From an uncultured Anaerococcus sp. (GTDB taxonomy: Bacteria > Bacillota > Clostridia > Tissierellales > Peptoniphilaceae), in the NCBI GenBank assembly GCA_900551095.1, contig URUJ01000011.1, positions 1 through 42,155 of the forward strand: a DNA stretch of 42,155 nt. The letters are read 5' to 3'. The position numbers were made by a program, and so were the translations under genes. Positions 33,339-42,155 of the stretch are shown piece after piece. Position 1 is the stretch's first letter. Each line of letters starts with the position of its first letter. The notes beneath the pieces are model-generated. The model worked only from the letters and a program-made list of their open reading frames with translations. It had not been told where the DNA came from and searched no databases.

Positions 33339-33580
33339 AGAGCTATCTTTTTAGCTCTTAGAGCGTAGACAAAAACCAAAAACGCTTATTCAACTACAGA
33401 AATATAGAAATTCTAAATCTCATAATACTGTAAATCGCAAACCCGCCAAGCTCTGACAGTGTGAATTACGGTCGCATTTTTTCGATTTGGATTTCTTGAA
33501 ATTTCTTCCGAATGGAACGCTTTCTTTTGGATTTTGTCACTTTGGAAACAGTCTGAGAGCTATATTTTTAGCTCTTTTTT
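33339..33580. repeat. Inverted-repeat element flanked by duplicated hairpins
   Basis: Two nearly identical hairpins, AGAGCTA-6-TAGCTCT, lie at 33339-33358 and 33556-33575; the surrounding 22 bases match at about 19 positions. Between them, the left arm starting GACAAAAACCAAAA (33368-33381) is an imperfect complement of the right arm ending TTTTGGATTTTGTC (33526-33539), and the similarity continues more loosely inward to 33420 and 33484. No ORF here is convincing. It may be a small non-autonomous mobile element that duplicated a terminator, or a structured RNA. Confidence 0.5.
33556..33580 (+). terminator. Terminator downstream of the iron-type importer operon
   Basis: AGAGCTA (33556-33562) and TAGCTCT (33569-33575) form a 7-bp stem followed by six T in total. 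The upstream copy at 33339-33358 lacks the T-run. Confidence 0.65.
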
Positions 33581-33620
33581 CTGCAAAATTTTACAAAACG
33601 TCAATACTTTTTAAAATTTA

Positions 33621-33646
33621 TTTGCAATATTTAAAATATTGGCAAA
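33621..33646. promoter_or_regulatory. Operator-like 26-bp palindrome upstream of the surface-protein gene
   Basis: TTTGCAATATTT and AAATATTGGCAAA are complementary apart from one bulged base. It lies about 30 bases upstream of an extended -10 (TGATAGAAT, 33675-33682). A second inverted repeat, CTATATT..CTA with TAGAATATAG (about 33653-33686), overlaps that -10. These are plausible repressor or activator sites for the giant surface-protein gene. Confidence 0.4.
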
Positions 33647-33674
33647 TTAACTCTATATTTTCTACCAAAAATGT

Positions 33675-33682
33675 GATAGAAT
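33675..33682 (+). promoter_or_regulatory. Possible promoter of the surface-protein gene
   Basis: Extended -10 TGATAGAAT (TAGAAT at 33677-33682) without a good -35. It would leave a leader of about 205 bases holding the short upstream ORF at 33820. Apart from that, 33690-33819 is AT-rich with no feature that I can support. Confidence 0.35.
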
Positions 33683-33819
33683 ATAGTTATAAGGAGAAGT
33701 TTTTCCAAAAATAAAAATGACGAAATAATTTGTTTTTATTAATGCTTACAAAAGCTTGAAAACTTCACGATTTTATGGATCAAAAAATAAAAAGTTATAG
33801 ATAATTAAAGGGGAAGCTA

Positions 33820-33912
33820 GTGAAAAAACGGAAGATAAATTGTGAAATACCAGAATATACAAAAAAAGAAACAATGTTTAAGGAGGGAGGTTTGTATGAA
33901 AGGGAAAATTAA
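33820..33912 (+). CDS. Possible 30-codon leader peptide overlapping the surface-protein start
   Basis: GTG at 33820 follows AAAGGGG at suitable spacing. It opens 30 codons (starting MKKRKINCEIPEYTKKE, ending GGLYEREN) whose stop lies 15 bases inside the surface-protein gene, in another frame. No signal peptide, membrane segment or known family is seen. It may act only through translational coupling, or be spurious. Listed because of the ribosome site and the overlap. Confidence 0.3.
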   Translation: MKKRKINCEIPEYTKKETMFKEGGLYEREN

Positions 33913-36900
33913 TATATTAGCTAGAAAAACTTTTGCAATAATTATAGCCACAGCCATGTCCATACCAACAGGCATGATGGCAAGAGCAGACGAAGCAAAA
34001 GTTTATGAACAAGGTTCATCTGTGATGAATCTTATGGAAAATCCAGAAGATAACAATGAGCTAGCTAAGACCCCAGATAATACAAAAGAAAAAGAGAATG
34101 AACATTATAAAATAGAAACAAAGGCTAAACTAGACGAAAGTTTGGAGAAAATCATTTACGAAATCAAGGTTTCAAAAAAAGTAAAGCAAAATGAAGAAAC
34201 CAACGATCCTAGTAATCTTAATTTGAAATTTACACCAAATCCAAACTCAAATATCAAAGGTCTAAAAGTTCTATCTGTAAAAGCAAATTCAGATAGTGGA
34301 CTAAAAGATACCAAGATAAAGGAAAAGGAAAATGCTGGAGATCTAAATAGCCTACTAGTAGAAGCAAAAGCCAATGATGAAATAATCATGGAAGTAGAAG
34401 CAGATGTTAGACAGGCAAAAGAAAATAGGACCTATGATATATTTATCGGTCTAGAAGACGGCGAAAATAAACTAGACTCAACTTATAATCTCATCGTAAA
34501 CAAAAAAATCCTAACAGAAAACGAAGAGGAAAAAGAAGTTTTAAGCCTAGATTTAAATCAAAAAGAAAGTGATAGTATCAAAGGCGAAATTCAAACAAGC
34601 GACTTATTAAGTTTTCTACAGCCAAAAGACACAATTTTGTGGACTGACTATCTAGCAAACTTCGATGAAGAAATGAAAAAAGTTAGCTATGATATAAAAT
34701 TAGATGACAAACAAGAAACTACCGACACAAAAATATCTATAGATTATTATGAGAATACAAAAGAAGGCTTCATCCTCAAAAAAGATTTTGCCCAAGCTAT
34801 TAATTTTGCAGAAAAAATAGAATTTGAAATCCCTCAAGGATATATAGCAAAACTTAGCCTAAAGACAAAAATCGACAAAAAAGACACCACAACACAAAAC
34901 TATTCTCTAAATAATAGACAAGTGAAAAATCCTCGACATGAAAAGAAAAACGCTGACCAAACAAAAGAAGAAGCCGGAGAAGATGACGGGGAAAGCGATA
35001 AGTCGAAAGACAATACAAAAGAAAAGACAGATAGCAGTACCTCTAATACTCAAATTGTGGTAAAAGATTCTAACGGAAATGAAATTCCTGTAGAAAAAGA
35101 AGTCCCAACAGAAAAAGACCAACCAGAGATATCTGCAATAATCCTAAATAAGGATACTTTAGTAAATAATCTAAAAGAAGAAGACAAGCTCACAGAAGGT
35201 CTAGAAAGTATAATAGAAGAGCTATCAGAAGATTTAAATGCCTATAACGACGAAAAAATAACCGACCAAGAACTAAAAGACTTCACAAAGTCTATCGTCG
35301 ATAGAACAGGCATAGAAAAAACTGACCTTAGATACTACTTCGAAGCAATCTTATCTGGATTAAATAAACAAAAAAATAAGGCTGCAAATTTAAATATTGA
35401 TGAAATAATCACCTACGCCTACCCAGAAGAAAAACAAACAGCTGATGAAACTATAGAAAATAATACAGAAGCTGAAGAAAAAACTCCAGATCAAAAAGAC
35501 ACCACAGACAAAACAACAGAAGAAGTCAAAACTAACGAAGAAGATAAGCCAGAAAAGAAACAAGGCCTTCTAGCTAAATTAAAAGGCCTAATGGTAAGAG
35601 AAAAACCTACACCAAAAAGTGTAGGCGCAGGAAACTCAACCCTAGAAAATAAAAAATTCACTATAAGAACTCGTTTTGATACGTCAAACGCAGGTGGACC
35701 AATAAAAGCTGGTCAATACTTTATAATTCATTTAGATAAAAAATTAAAAGTAAATGATCCATCAACATTAAAGCTAGTTAAACATAATGGGCAAATTATA
35801 GCTGAGCCAGAATACGACAAAGATAGCAATTCTATAAAATATAAAATTGTAAAAGATTTTAATGAAAGTATCCAAGAACTATTAAATATTGATGTTGACT
35901 ACAACACAGACAAGATAGAATTTGGCAAAGATGGAACTTTCACAGTAATAAACAAAGTTTCAGGCCTAGGAGTTACAAATCCAAAAGCTCTACCTCCAGA
36001 AAAAATAGATAAAAACGGCAATCCAGCAGGAACTATCATAGAAGAAGGTAGGGACGATGTAGTCCAAATAGTTGAAGAAGACGACTCAAACTACAGAATT
36101 TATACGGATTCAAATGCTACTCCTGTTATAGAAAATGGTGAACTTACTGGCTATAACTGGACAATAAAAGTCACATCAGATACAGATTTATCTGAATTAG
36201 GATATAAGGCAAACTTCACAACTGTGAAAGGATCAGGTCTTGGCAAAATAGAAGATAGGAGTAAATCTTTAGAATTAGAAGACAACCCTATAAAAGATGC
36301 TGAAGGAATTGAGGATTCCAAACACCATGAAGTAAATCAACCTGACATCAAAGAAATTACTTACAATCTCTTCACACCAACAACAAACACACAAGAGAAA
36401 TACATGCTGGATGTCTCAGTAATTCTTACTAAGAAAACCAAAGATGGCAAGGCAAAAGTTGGAGCAAAGAGAATTCTAATAGACGAAGGCTGGCCAATGG
36501 AAAAGGTAAGAGAAGCTACACCTACTAGAGTCGGCATGAATAACAGGACTACAATCCTAGGTGAATTCAAATCAACAAATACAGTAAATTGGACTATTAC
36601 TGATGCTGTATCAACAGGTGATGAAGGAACTAGTCTACCGGTAGAAAAGGGTAGAGAAGGCACAAACGTAGGTCTATATCAAATAGGATCTGATGGAAAA
36701 ATGGTATCAGTTGATAAGCAAACGCCACCAGGAGAACAACCAGTTGGTACAATTGCAGTATATAAATATTATACAACTAGAAGTAATAAAGTCCTACACG
36801 AATTTTCAGGCGTAACAGTATCCAAATACCAAGACATCTATGTGGACCAAGTTTGGAACTTCCCAGTAGATGGCATGACCATGCCAGGACAAGACTTTAT

Positions 36901-39900
36901 CGCAAAAGATAATGATGGGAATGAACTTGGAAAAGTTCACGTAGACGCAGGAAGTGCTGGAGAAAAGACAAGATTTGTCACAATTCCAGATGTAAAATAT
37001 TGGAACATAGACTCAAATGGAAATGCTACTAAAAACGATATTAAAATCAAGCAAAATTTTGACCAAGAAACTGTAGTGGCATCTGACGGCAAAACATATA
37101 AATACAACGAAAATGCCAACTACTATCAAATCGATACAAAAAGTCAATATATCCAAAACTCTGCTATTGATATAACACAACCAAACCCTGTTACCTTTAC
37201 AGTAGTAAAAGTTGATAGCAATGATCCAAGTAAAAAACTTGAAGGAGCAAAATTTAAATTACTAGGCGACAACCAACCATCAATAATTACTGACTCCCAA
37301 GGAAAGGCAACTTTTAATAATGTTCTTCCTGGAAGATACACTTTAATAGAAGAAAAAGCTCCAGCAGGATACAAACTTGACCAATCACAAAAAACTATCA
37401 ATATATCAGAAAATGGAGATATAAGCGTTGATGGTAGCAATATCCAACTAGGTGGAGGCAAAAGTCATACAAAACTCGTTCAACACAACGGTTACCCTAA
37501 CTGGCCAGACTATATGAATGCTATGCATTATGGCAAAATTTCTGACAATGGCGATTTAGAATTCTACCTTTATCTAAAACCACAAAGCAATAATGGTGGT
37601 GGCGGAACTAATAGAAATACAAGACTTAATATTTCTATACCAGGTGTAAACATTACAGATGTAACAGCATACGATGTATCTCCAGGATATAGAAATAACG
37701 TTAAATACAGCATGGAACAACAAAATGTCGATGGATTCATTCCTTTGCTTGGAAATAATGTAATAAATGCACAAAATAATAACGTAATTACAGGTACTCC
37801 AAATAAAACAGATCCTTATACAGGAAAAACAGGCTATGAGATCTACTTCCCACAAGAAAGATTTGCAGGTGACTGGGGATTCTTGGTTAAAGTAAAAGTT
37901 GATATAGGAGCTAAACAATCTGTAAGTTTAGACTATGATTGGTTGACAAATGATGATACAGCAAATCAAACAAACCTTACTCAAAAAGTAGCATTAAGCA
38001 AAAACAGCGGAGAAGATGAAGCTAACCAATTAATAGTAACAAACGAAGAATTTACAAAAAGTCCAATTACTATTACAAAATTTGGCGATTCGTTTGATGA
38101 AAATGGAAATAGAAACAAACTTCCAGGTGCAGAATTTATTTTAAAAGATAGCACTGGAAGGACACTTGCCAATAAATTTACAAATGGCGATGGAAAAGCC
38201 GATTTCGGAAAATATCCACCAGGAAGATATAGACTAGAAGAAGTTCAAGCTCCAGACGGATACCAAAAAAATGGCGTATATTTTGAAGTCGTAGTTGACG
38301 AACAAGGTCAAGTAAAATACAACGCAAGGTTTGAAGATGGTATCGGTACACCAGAAGCAGGACGTGATTACTATATAGAAAAAGGCGAAGAAACTGGAGG
38401 TTCTACTAAGGCTACAGTTACTAATGTTAACCAAAGACTTGAATATCAAGAAAACGAACCAGGAGATATTGGTGTAAAAACAGAAGTATGGGAAGCCTAC
38501 AGATTTGAAGCCCTAAAATATCACGCTGATATTACCCTATCTAATTCAGCACCTGGCACAAGATTTGAAATTCAATTTGATAGAAATCTTGATTTCACTC
38601 AATACTTTTCTGAATTTCCTAAGATAGTAAAAGACGGAGTTGAAATTGCAGATCCATACTTCGATTACAACACAAACTTATTGACTTATGTATTTAATGA
38701 TAAGTCAAAAGGAGGACCTGCTACAGCTACTATCAACCTCAGAGGTATAATTCCGGATAAATACTATGCTAAAGAAACAAAAACATATTCATTTACTATA
38801 AAAGTAGCGCCTGGAGTAGCAAATGTTGGTGGAGAGCCTGAAATAACTAAAGAAATAAATGCAGACTATGGACCATACGACTCAGGAACAGGAAATAGTA
38901 ACCAATTCTACTACTTTAGAGATGTTTACCAAAAAGAAGATGGAAACTGGTATGTAACAGCAATAGCTTATCTAAATCCTATGGGATTTGCTTATGGATC
39001 TAAGACATCTAAATTTAACTGGATGACAACTGACTTCCAAAGCGAACAAATTGCTAGATGGAGTGGTAAGGGTTATAGACCTCTATATACTTTACAAGAT
39101 GTAAAGGTATATGGAACTGATTTTGCATCATATAGAGAAAACGGAGTTTGGAAAAATCCTTATATGCCACCATCCTTAGGTGTAAGACCAGAACAAGACC
39201 CTAATATTTATCACCTACTTGCACATCAAGTAATAAATCCAGATCAAAAACTAAATATTAGAGAAAATGACGTAACGATAAATTATGATCCTAACCAAAT
39301 TAAAACAACTGGTAGAATTGATTTAAGTTCTCCGCTAAGGATTACTACACCAAGTCCAAGAGATAAAGGCGGTTTTATAATAGAACAAACATTTAAGATT
39401 ACTGATATAAAACAGTTCAACAAAAAATGGAGAGCTTTCCACATGACTGATGGTAATCTTGAATCAGCCTTTGCATCTAAGGCCAATGTCAACACAGCCA
39501 AAGGAGACCAAGCTGGTGGAGAAATACCAAAATATTATAGGGAAATAATTGGTTTAATAAATAACAAATACATTCCAGGTTCTTTTAAACTTACAAAATA
39601 CGACGAAACAAACCAAGGAAAGAAACTTCAAAATGCAACTTTTGCCCTAACAGATGAAAATGGAAAAGTAATTTACAGGACATCTGATGCAAACGGAGAA
39701 GTAAGCTTTGAAGATATCGCACCTGGCAGATACACTCTAGAAGAAACTAGAGCGCCAGAAGGCTATCAGCTAACTAACAAAAAATGGCAAGTTACAGTAT
39801 TAAATGACGGTAGTGTTAGAATAAGAGAAACTTCTGTAACAGGCGTAAGTAAGTTGTACACTGGAAATAATATTAATATCCAAGTTTCCAACAAACCAGC

Positions 39901-42155
39901 CGGTCAAAAGTTTAGAGTCTACAAAAAAGATGGCGACGGCAGACCACTTGCTGGAGCAAAATTCAAAATTACAGATCCACAAGATCCAAATTTCTTACTT
40001 GAAGCGACATCAGATCAAAGTGGTATTGTAGAATTTAATGGAAATCCACAAGAAAACAAAAACTATGTCCTAGAAGAAGTTGAACCACCAAGAGGCTACA
40101 ACAAACTTAACAAAAAATGGGTTCTAAGAGTAGAAAATGGAAAGACAAAAATCTACAATTATTCTGAAAACGCAGAAGGTGGACAAAAAGTTCAATCAAT
40201 CTTAGGCGAAGCAGGAGTAGAATGGGTTGATGTTAAAAACAGAGATACTTCAAACTGGTCTAGCTATGACAACAGATGGACAGGTTGGACAGGTAACAAC
40301 CAAAATGCTCAATTCCTAGGTACAAGAATTGTTGGTATAAATAGGGAAGCTAATTACGTTATCCAAAGATACGTAATAAACCCAGAATCAAGAAGAATTG
40401 GACAAACAACTGCGTCAATTCATAGACAATCAACACGTGATCCTAACATGGATTGGTTTGATATGAATAAGTTTGATAAAAATAATGACATCAAAGTATT
40501 TAAACTTGATAAATCAGTGACTGGTCTTATTTCTGATATAAGACTTGCTAGTTACAATGCAACTGATATAACATCACAAGTTACAAATACTGCCCAAACT
40601 GAACCAGGTAGATACGGAGAACCAGATAGATTAAAATTAGACATTCCAGCAACAGATAATCCAATAGTAATCGACATCAAAGTCCCATACAAGGACGAAA
40701 ATGGCGGAGTAGGAACTGGTATGGACTGGATTAATGGAAATCAAATTTATTGGAAAGCAGATTTCTATGAAAGAGTATATGATATCAAGATAACAGGTCC
40801 AACAACAGGAACAACTGGCACAATCCTAGGCTCTTACGTAGGAGAAGACTCACTTGATGTAAGAAACGACATCAAAACTTATGGATTTAAGCTTAAAAAA
40901 TTAAAAGAAGATAAAACCACAGTAATTCCAGGAGCAGTCTTCAAATTAATAGGCCCAGAGCCATTAAAAGACGAAAGATTTATGACCACTGGAAAAGATG
41001 GTATGATTTCTTTCAACGGTTTAAAACCAGGAAAATATAAATTAGAAGAAGAAAAACCAGCTCCAGGTTATGAAAATCCTAATACAACTTGGACAGTAAG
41101 AGTAGCAAGTGATGGAAAAGTATATATAAAAGATAATAGTGGGGCTGCGAATCCAGAAAATTCAAGTGTAACAGTATCTACAAATGCAAATACAGCCAGA
41201 AATAATCTAATGAGAAGATTACAAATGGCAGGCGCAAACACCGACCTTGAAATTGGTGGAAATCTAGTAGATACACTAAATCCATTAAGAGCTGGAAATG
41301 GTTGGGAAGTTGTAGATAATACAAGCTCAACTCAACCTAAAATGCGTCAAGACTATAGTGACTCTGATTATGATCAATTAATCGACACAAAGATTATTGA
41401 AATAGACAAGGCTAATAATAGATACAAACAGGTATTTATCTACAAAGAAGGTTACGCTAAGAAAAACCGTAACATCAAATTCCACAGAGCTTATGATAAA
41501 TACAATATAAGTCCAAGCGAAGTTACGACAAGAGTCTTCCAAGTACCTGATGGTACAAGTCTAGCTAATATAAATGAAAGCACAGATATAGATTCAATAC
41601 CTGGAAAAACTGATATAAGTAATAATGTTAGATTTACAGCAGAAGGTACCAAGAAGATTCAAACTACAGATATTAACACTAGATACCCAGGCACTATCTT
41701 AATAGAAGTTGAAACAAATTATAACGAAAACTATCCAATTGGTTTAGGTTCAAACTATGATTTTAATACAAGTTCTCAATCTGCATATGGTCATAAATGT
41801 TGGTTAGAAAAATCATATGCTAATGAAGCAGGTGTTCCAGTAGTAAAAACCACTGTTAACCACACAATAACATTTGATGGAAATGGTGGAAAATGGCACA
41901 TGGATCCAGTAACAGTTGAAGAGGGTACTGAATACGAATTACCAGGATCATCATTTATAGCACCAGATGGAAAAGAATTTGATGGTTGGCTAGTAAATGG
42001 CGTGAAGAAAAATCCTGGAGATAGGATTACTGTCACAAGTGATTTAACAATTCAAGCTCAATGGAGAAACAAAGCTCCAGAGCAAGTAACTATTTCATTT
42101 AGTGCTGGAGAAGGTTCTGGCACAATGGCAGATGAAAAAGTAAATGTTGGTTCAA
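33896..42155 (+). CDS. Giant Cna-B/SpaA-type cell-surface protein, 3' end beyond window
   Basis: One open frame of more than 2,750 codons reaches the window end without a stop; I checked the frame at several points and found no shift. The ATG follows a very strong AGGAGGGAGG. The signal peptide (ARKTFAIIIATAMSIPTGMM) ends at ARA, residue 31. Residues about 32-560 are highly charged and helical, with a Lys/Glu/Asp-rich low-complexity stretch near 345-385. About 570-1095 look like beta-rich adhesin modules. Cna-B/SpaA-like domains follow at about 1101-1182, 1390-1481, 1893-1978, 2002-2096 and 2324-2416. Each opens with a Lys-containing strand and has an E-x-P/A-PxGY motif (EEKAPAGY, EEVQAPDGY, EETRAPEGY, EEVEPPRGY, EEEKPAPGY), as in domains with self-made isopeptide bonds. 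An InlB-type repeat starts at about 2656 (ITFDGNGGKWHMDPV) and another begins near 2732. A sortase motif would be expected beyond the window. Confidence 0.93.
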   Translation, partial: MKGKINILARKTFAIIIATAMSIPTGMMARADEAKVYEQGSSVMNLMENPEDNNELAKTPDNTKEKENEHYKIETKAKLDESLEKIIYEIKVSKKVKQNEETNDPSNLNLKFTPNPNSNIKGLKVLSVKANSDSGLKDTKIKEKENAGDLNSLLVEAKANDEIIMEVEADVRQAKENRTYDIFIGLEDGENKLDSTYNLIVNKKILTENEEEKEVLSLDLNQKESDSIKGEIQTSDLLSFLQPKDTILWTDYLANFDEEMKKVSYDIKLDDKQETTDTKISIDYYENTKEGFILKKDFAQAINFAEKIEFEIPQGYIAKLSLKTKIDKKDTTTQNYSLNNRQVKNPRHEKKNADQTKEEAGEDDGESDKSKDNTKEKTDSSTSNTQIVVKDSNGNEIPVEKEVPTEKDQPEISAIILNKDTLVNNLKEEDKLTEGLESIIEELSEDLNAYNDEKITDQELKDFTKSIVDRTGIEKTDLRYYFEAILSGLNKQKNKAANLNIDEIITYAYPEEKQTADETIENNTEAEEKTPDQKDTTDKTTEEVKTNEEDKPEKKQGLLAKLKGLMVREKPTPKSVGAGNSTLENKKFTIRTRFDTSNAGGPIKAGQYFIIHLDKKLKVNDPSTLKLVKHNGQIIAEPEYDKDSNSIKYKIVKDFNESIQELLNIDVDYNTDKIEFGKDGTFTVINKVSGLGVTNPKALPPEKIDKNGNPAGTIIEEGRDDVVQIVEEDDSNYRIYTDSNATPVIENGELTGYNWTIKVTSDTDLSELGYKANFTTVKGSGLGKIEDRSKSLELEDNPIKDAEGIEDSKHHEVNQPDIKEITYNLFTPTTNTQEKYMLDVSVILTKKTKDGKAKVGAKRILIDEGWPMEKVREATPTRVGMNNRTTILGEFKSTNTVNWTITDAVSTGDEGTSLPVEKGREGTNVGLYQIGSDGKMVSVDKQTPPGEQPVGTIAVYKYYTTRSNKVLHEFSGVTVSKYQDIYVDQVWNFPVDGMTMPGQDFIAKDNDGNELGKVHVDAGSAGEKTRFVTIPDVKYWNIDSNGNATKNDIKIKQNFDQETVVASDGKTYKYNENANYYQIDTKSQYIQNSAIDITQPNPVTFTVVKVDSNDPSKKLEGAKFKLLGDNQPSIITDSQGKATFNNVLPGRYTLIEEKAPAGYKLDQSQKTINISENGDISVDGSNIQLGGGKSHTKLVQHNGYPNWPDYMNAMHYGKISDNGDLEFYLYLKPQSNNGGGGTNRNTRLNISIPGVNITDVTAYDVSPGYRNNVKYSMEQQNVDGFIPLLGNNVINAQNNNVITGTPNKTDPYTGKTGYEIYFPQERFAGDWGFLVKVKVDIGAKQSVSLDYDWLTNDDTANQTNLTQKVALSKNSGEDEANQLIVTNEEFTKSPITITKFGDSFDENGNRNKLPGAEFILKDSTGRTLANKFTNGDGKADFGKYPPGRYRLEEVQAPDGYQKNGVYFEVVVDEQGQVKYNARFEDGIGTPEAGRDYYIEKGEETGGSTKATVTNVNQRLEYQENEPGDIGVKTEVWEAYRFEALKYHADITLSNSAPGTRFEIQFDRNLDFTQYFSEFPKIVKDGVEIADPYFDYNTNLLTYVFNDKSKGGPATATINLRGIIPDKYYAKETKTYSFTIKVAPGVANVGGEPEITKEINADYGPYDSGTGNSNQFYYFRDVYQKEDGNWYVTAIAYLNPMGFAYGSKTSKFNWMTTDFQSEQIARWSGKGYRPLYTLQDVKVYGTDFASYRENGVWKNPYMPPSLGVRPEQDPNIYHLLAHQVINPDQKLNIRENDVTINYDPNQIKTTGRIDLSSPLRITTPSPRDKGGFIIEQTFKITDIKQFNKKWRAFHMTDGNLESAFASKANVNTAKGDQAGGEIPKYYREIIGLINNKYIPGSFKLTKYDETNQGKKLQNATFALTDENGKVIYRTSDANGEVSFEDIAPGRYTLEETRAPEGYQLTNKKWQVTVLNDGSVRIRETSVTGVSKLYTGNNINIQVSNKPAGQKFRVYKKDGDGRPLAGAKFKITDPQDPNFLLEATSDQSGIVEFNGNPQENKNYVLEEVEPPRGYNKLNKKWVLRVENGKTKIYNYSENAEGGQKVQSILGEAGVEWVDVKNRDTSNWSSYDNRWTGWTGNNQNAQFLGTRIVGINREANYVIQRYVINPESRRIGQTTASIHRQSTRDPNMDWFDMNKFDKNNDIKVFKLDKSVTGLISDIRLASYNATDITSQVTNTAQTEPGRYGEPDRLKLDIPATDNPIVIDIKVPYKDENGGVGTGMDWINGNQIYWKADFYERVYDIKITGPTTGTTGTILGSYVGEDSLDVRNDIKTYGFKLKKLKEDKTTVIPGAVFKLIGPEPLKDERFMTTGKDGMISFNGLKPGKYKLEEEKPAPGYENPNTTWTVRVASDGKVYIKDNSGAANPENSSVTVSTNANTARNNLMRRLQMAGANTDLEIGGNLVDTLNPLRAGNGWEVVDNTSSTQPKMRQDYSDSDYDQLIDTKIIEIDKANNRYKQVFIYKEGYAKKNRNIKFHRAYDKYNISPSEVTTRVFQVPDGTSLANINESTDIDSIPGKTDISNNVRFTAEGTKKIQTTDINTRYPGTILIEVETNYNENYPIGLGSNYDFNTSSQSAYGHKCWLEKSYANEAGVPVVKTTVNHTITFDGNGGKWHMDPVTVEEGTEYELPGSSFIAPDGKEFDGWLVNGVKKNPGDRITVTSDLTIQAQWRNKAPEQVTISFSAGEGSGTMADEKVNVGS

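Noticed and set aside
33487..33714. A 75-codon frame in the gap before the surface gene.
   Set aside because: It starts inside the inverted-repeat element, runs through the terminator hairpin and the palindrome, has no ribosome site, and the composition is unlike neighbouring proteins.
41860..42155. Suspected frameshift in the surface-protein gene near the window end.
   Set aside because: Re-indexing the bases showed that the InlB-type repeat is in the same frame as the start codon; frames checked near 34.8, 35.4, 37.2, 40.0 and 41.9 kb all agree.

Overview
The window is low-GC, AT-rich Firmicutes DNA with dense, mostly co-directional genes. Tyr-, Lys- and Glu-rich proteins, [FeFe]-hydrogenase maturases, T-box leaders, an IleRS of the long type and a giant Cna-B surface protein together suggest a Gram-positive anaerobic coccus of the Peptoniphilaceae, most likely Anaerococcus. 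That placement is inference; no rRNA gene is present. All protein genes are on the + strand except one 35-codon gene.

Layout. Positions 1-54 are the last two domains of a group II intron whose body lies outside the window. Positions 68-4117 hold the hydrogenase H-cluster maturation genes hydE, hydG and hydF. A compact Fst-like type I toxin-antitoxin locus sits between hydE and hydG (1176-1441): a 35-aa membrane peptide on the minus strand, a short antisense RNA on the plus strand, a shared bidirectional terminator and a 16-nt complementary repeat. Positions 4143-8325 are a methionine regulon: a T-box leader with an ATG specifier, an M20 amidohydrolase and the metN-metI-metQ importer. Positions 8342-8691 are just over two copies of a 163-bp hairpin-rich tandem repeat. 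Next come a glutathione-peroxidase homologue and a divergent AMMECR1 protein, then a second T-box (ATC specifier) and ileS. This IleRS carries GIHH in place of the class I HIGH motif, a variant linked to mupirocin hyper-resistance. A Nudix hydrolase follows.

Positions 13776-19206 are an envelope operon: a FemX-like ligase, a MacB-type ABC exporter (ATPase plus FtsX permease), a membrane-anchored accessory protein with no visible signal peptide, and a lipoprotein. Positions 19533-30178 are a complete sialic-acid uptake and catabolism operon. It encodes a peptide-type (SBP5) ABC importer of five genes, a two-domain CE7-like esterase, N-acetylneuraminate lyase, a ROK kinase, an RpiR regulator and NanE epimerase. 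The importer probably brings in sialic acid, the esterase may remove O-acetyl groups, and lyase, kinase and epimerase then produce GlcNAc-6-phosphate. Positions 30189-33289 are an iron/siderophore/haem-type ABC importer.

Positions 33290-33895 are non-coding apart from a possible short upstream ORF, and contain an inverted-repeat element flanked by duplicated hairpins and an operator-like palindrome. From 33896 to the window end runs one uninterrupted reading frame of more than 2,750 codons without a stop. It encodes a secreted surface protein with five Cna-B/SpaA-type domains and the start of an InlB-type repeat region; its C-terminal anchor lies beyond the window.
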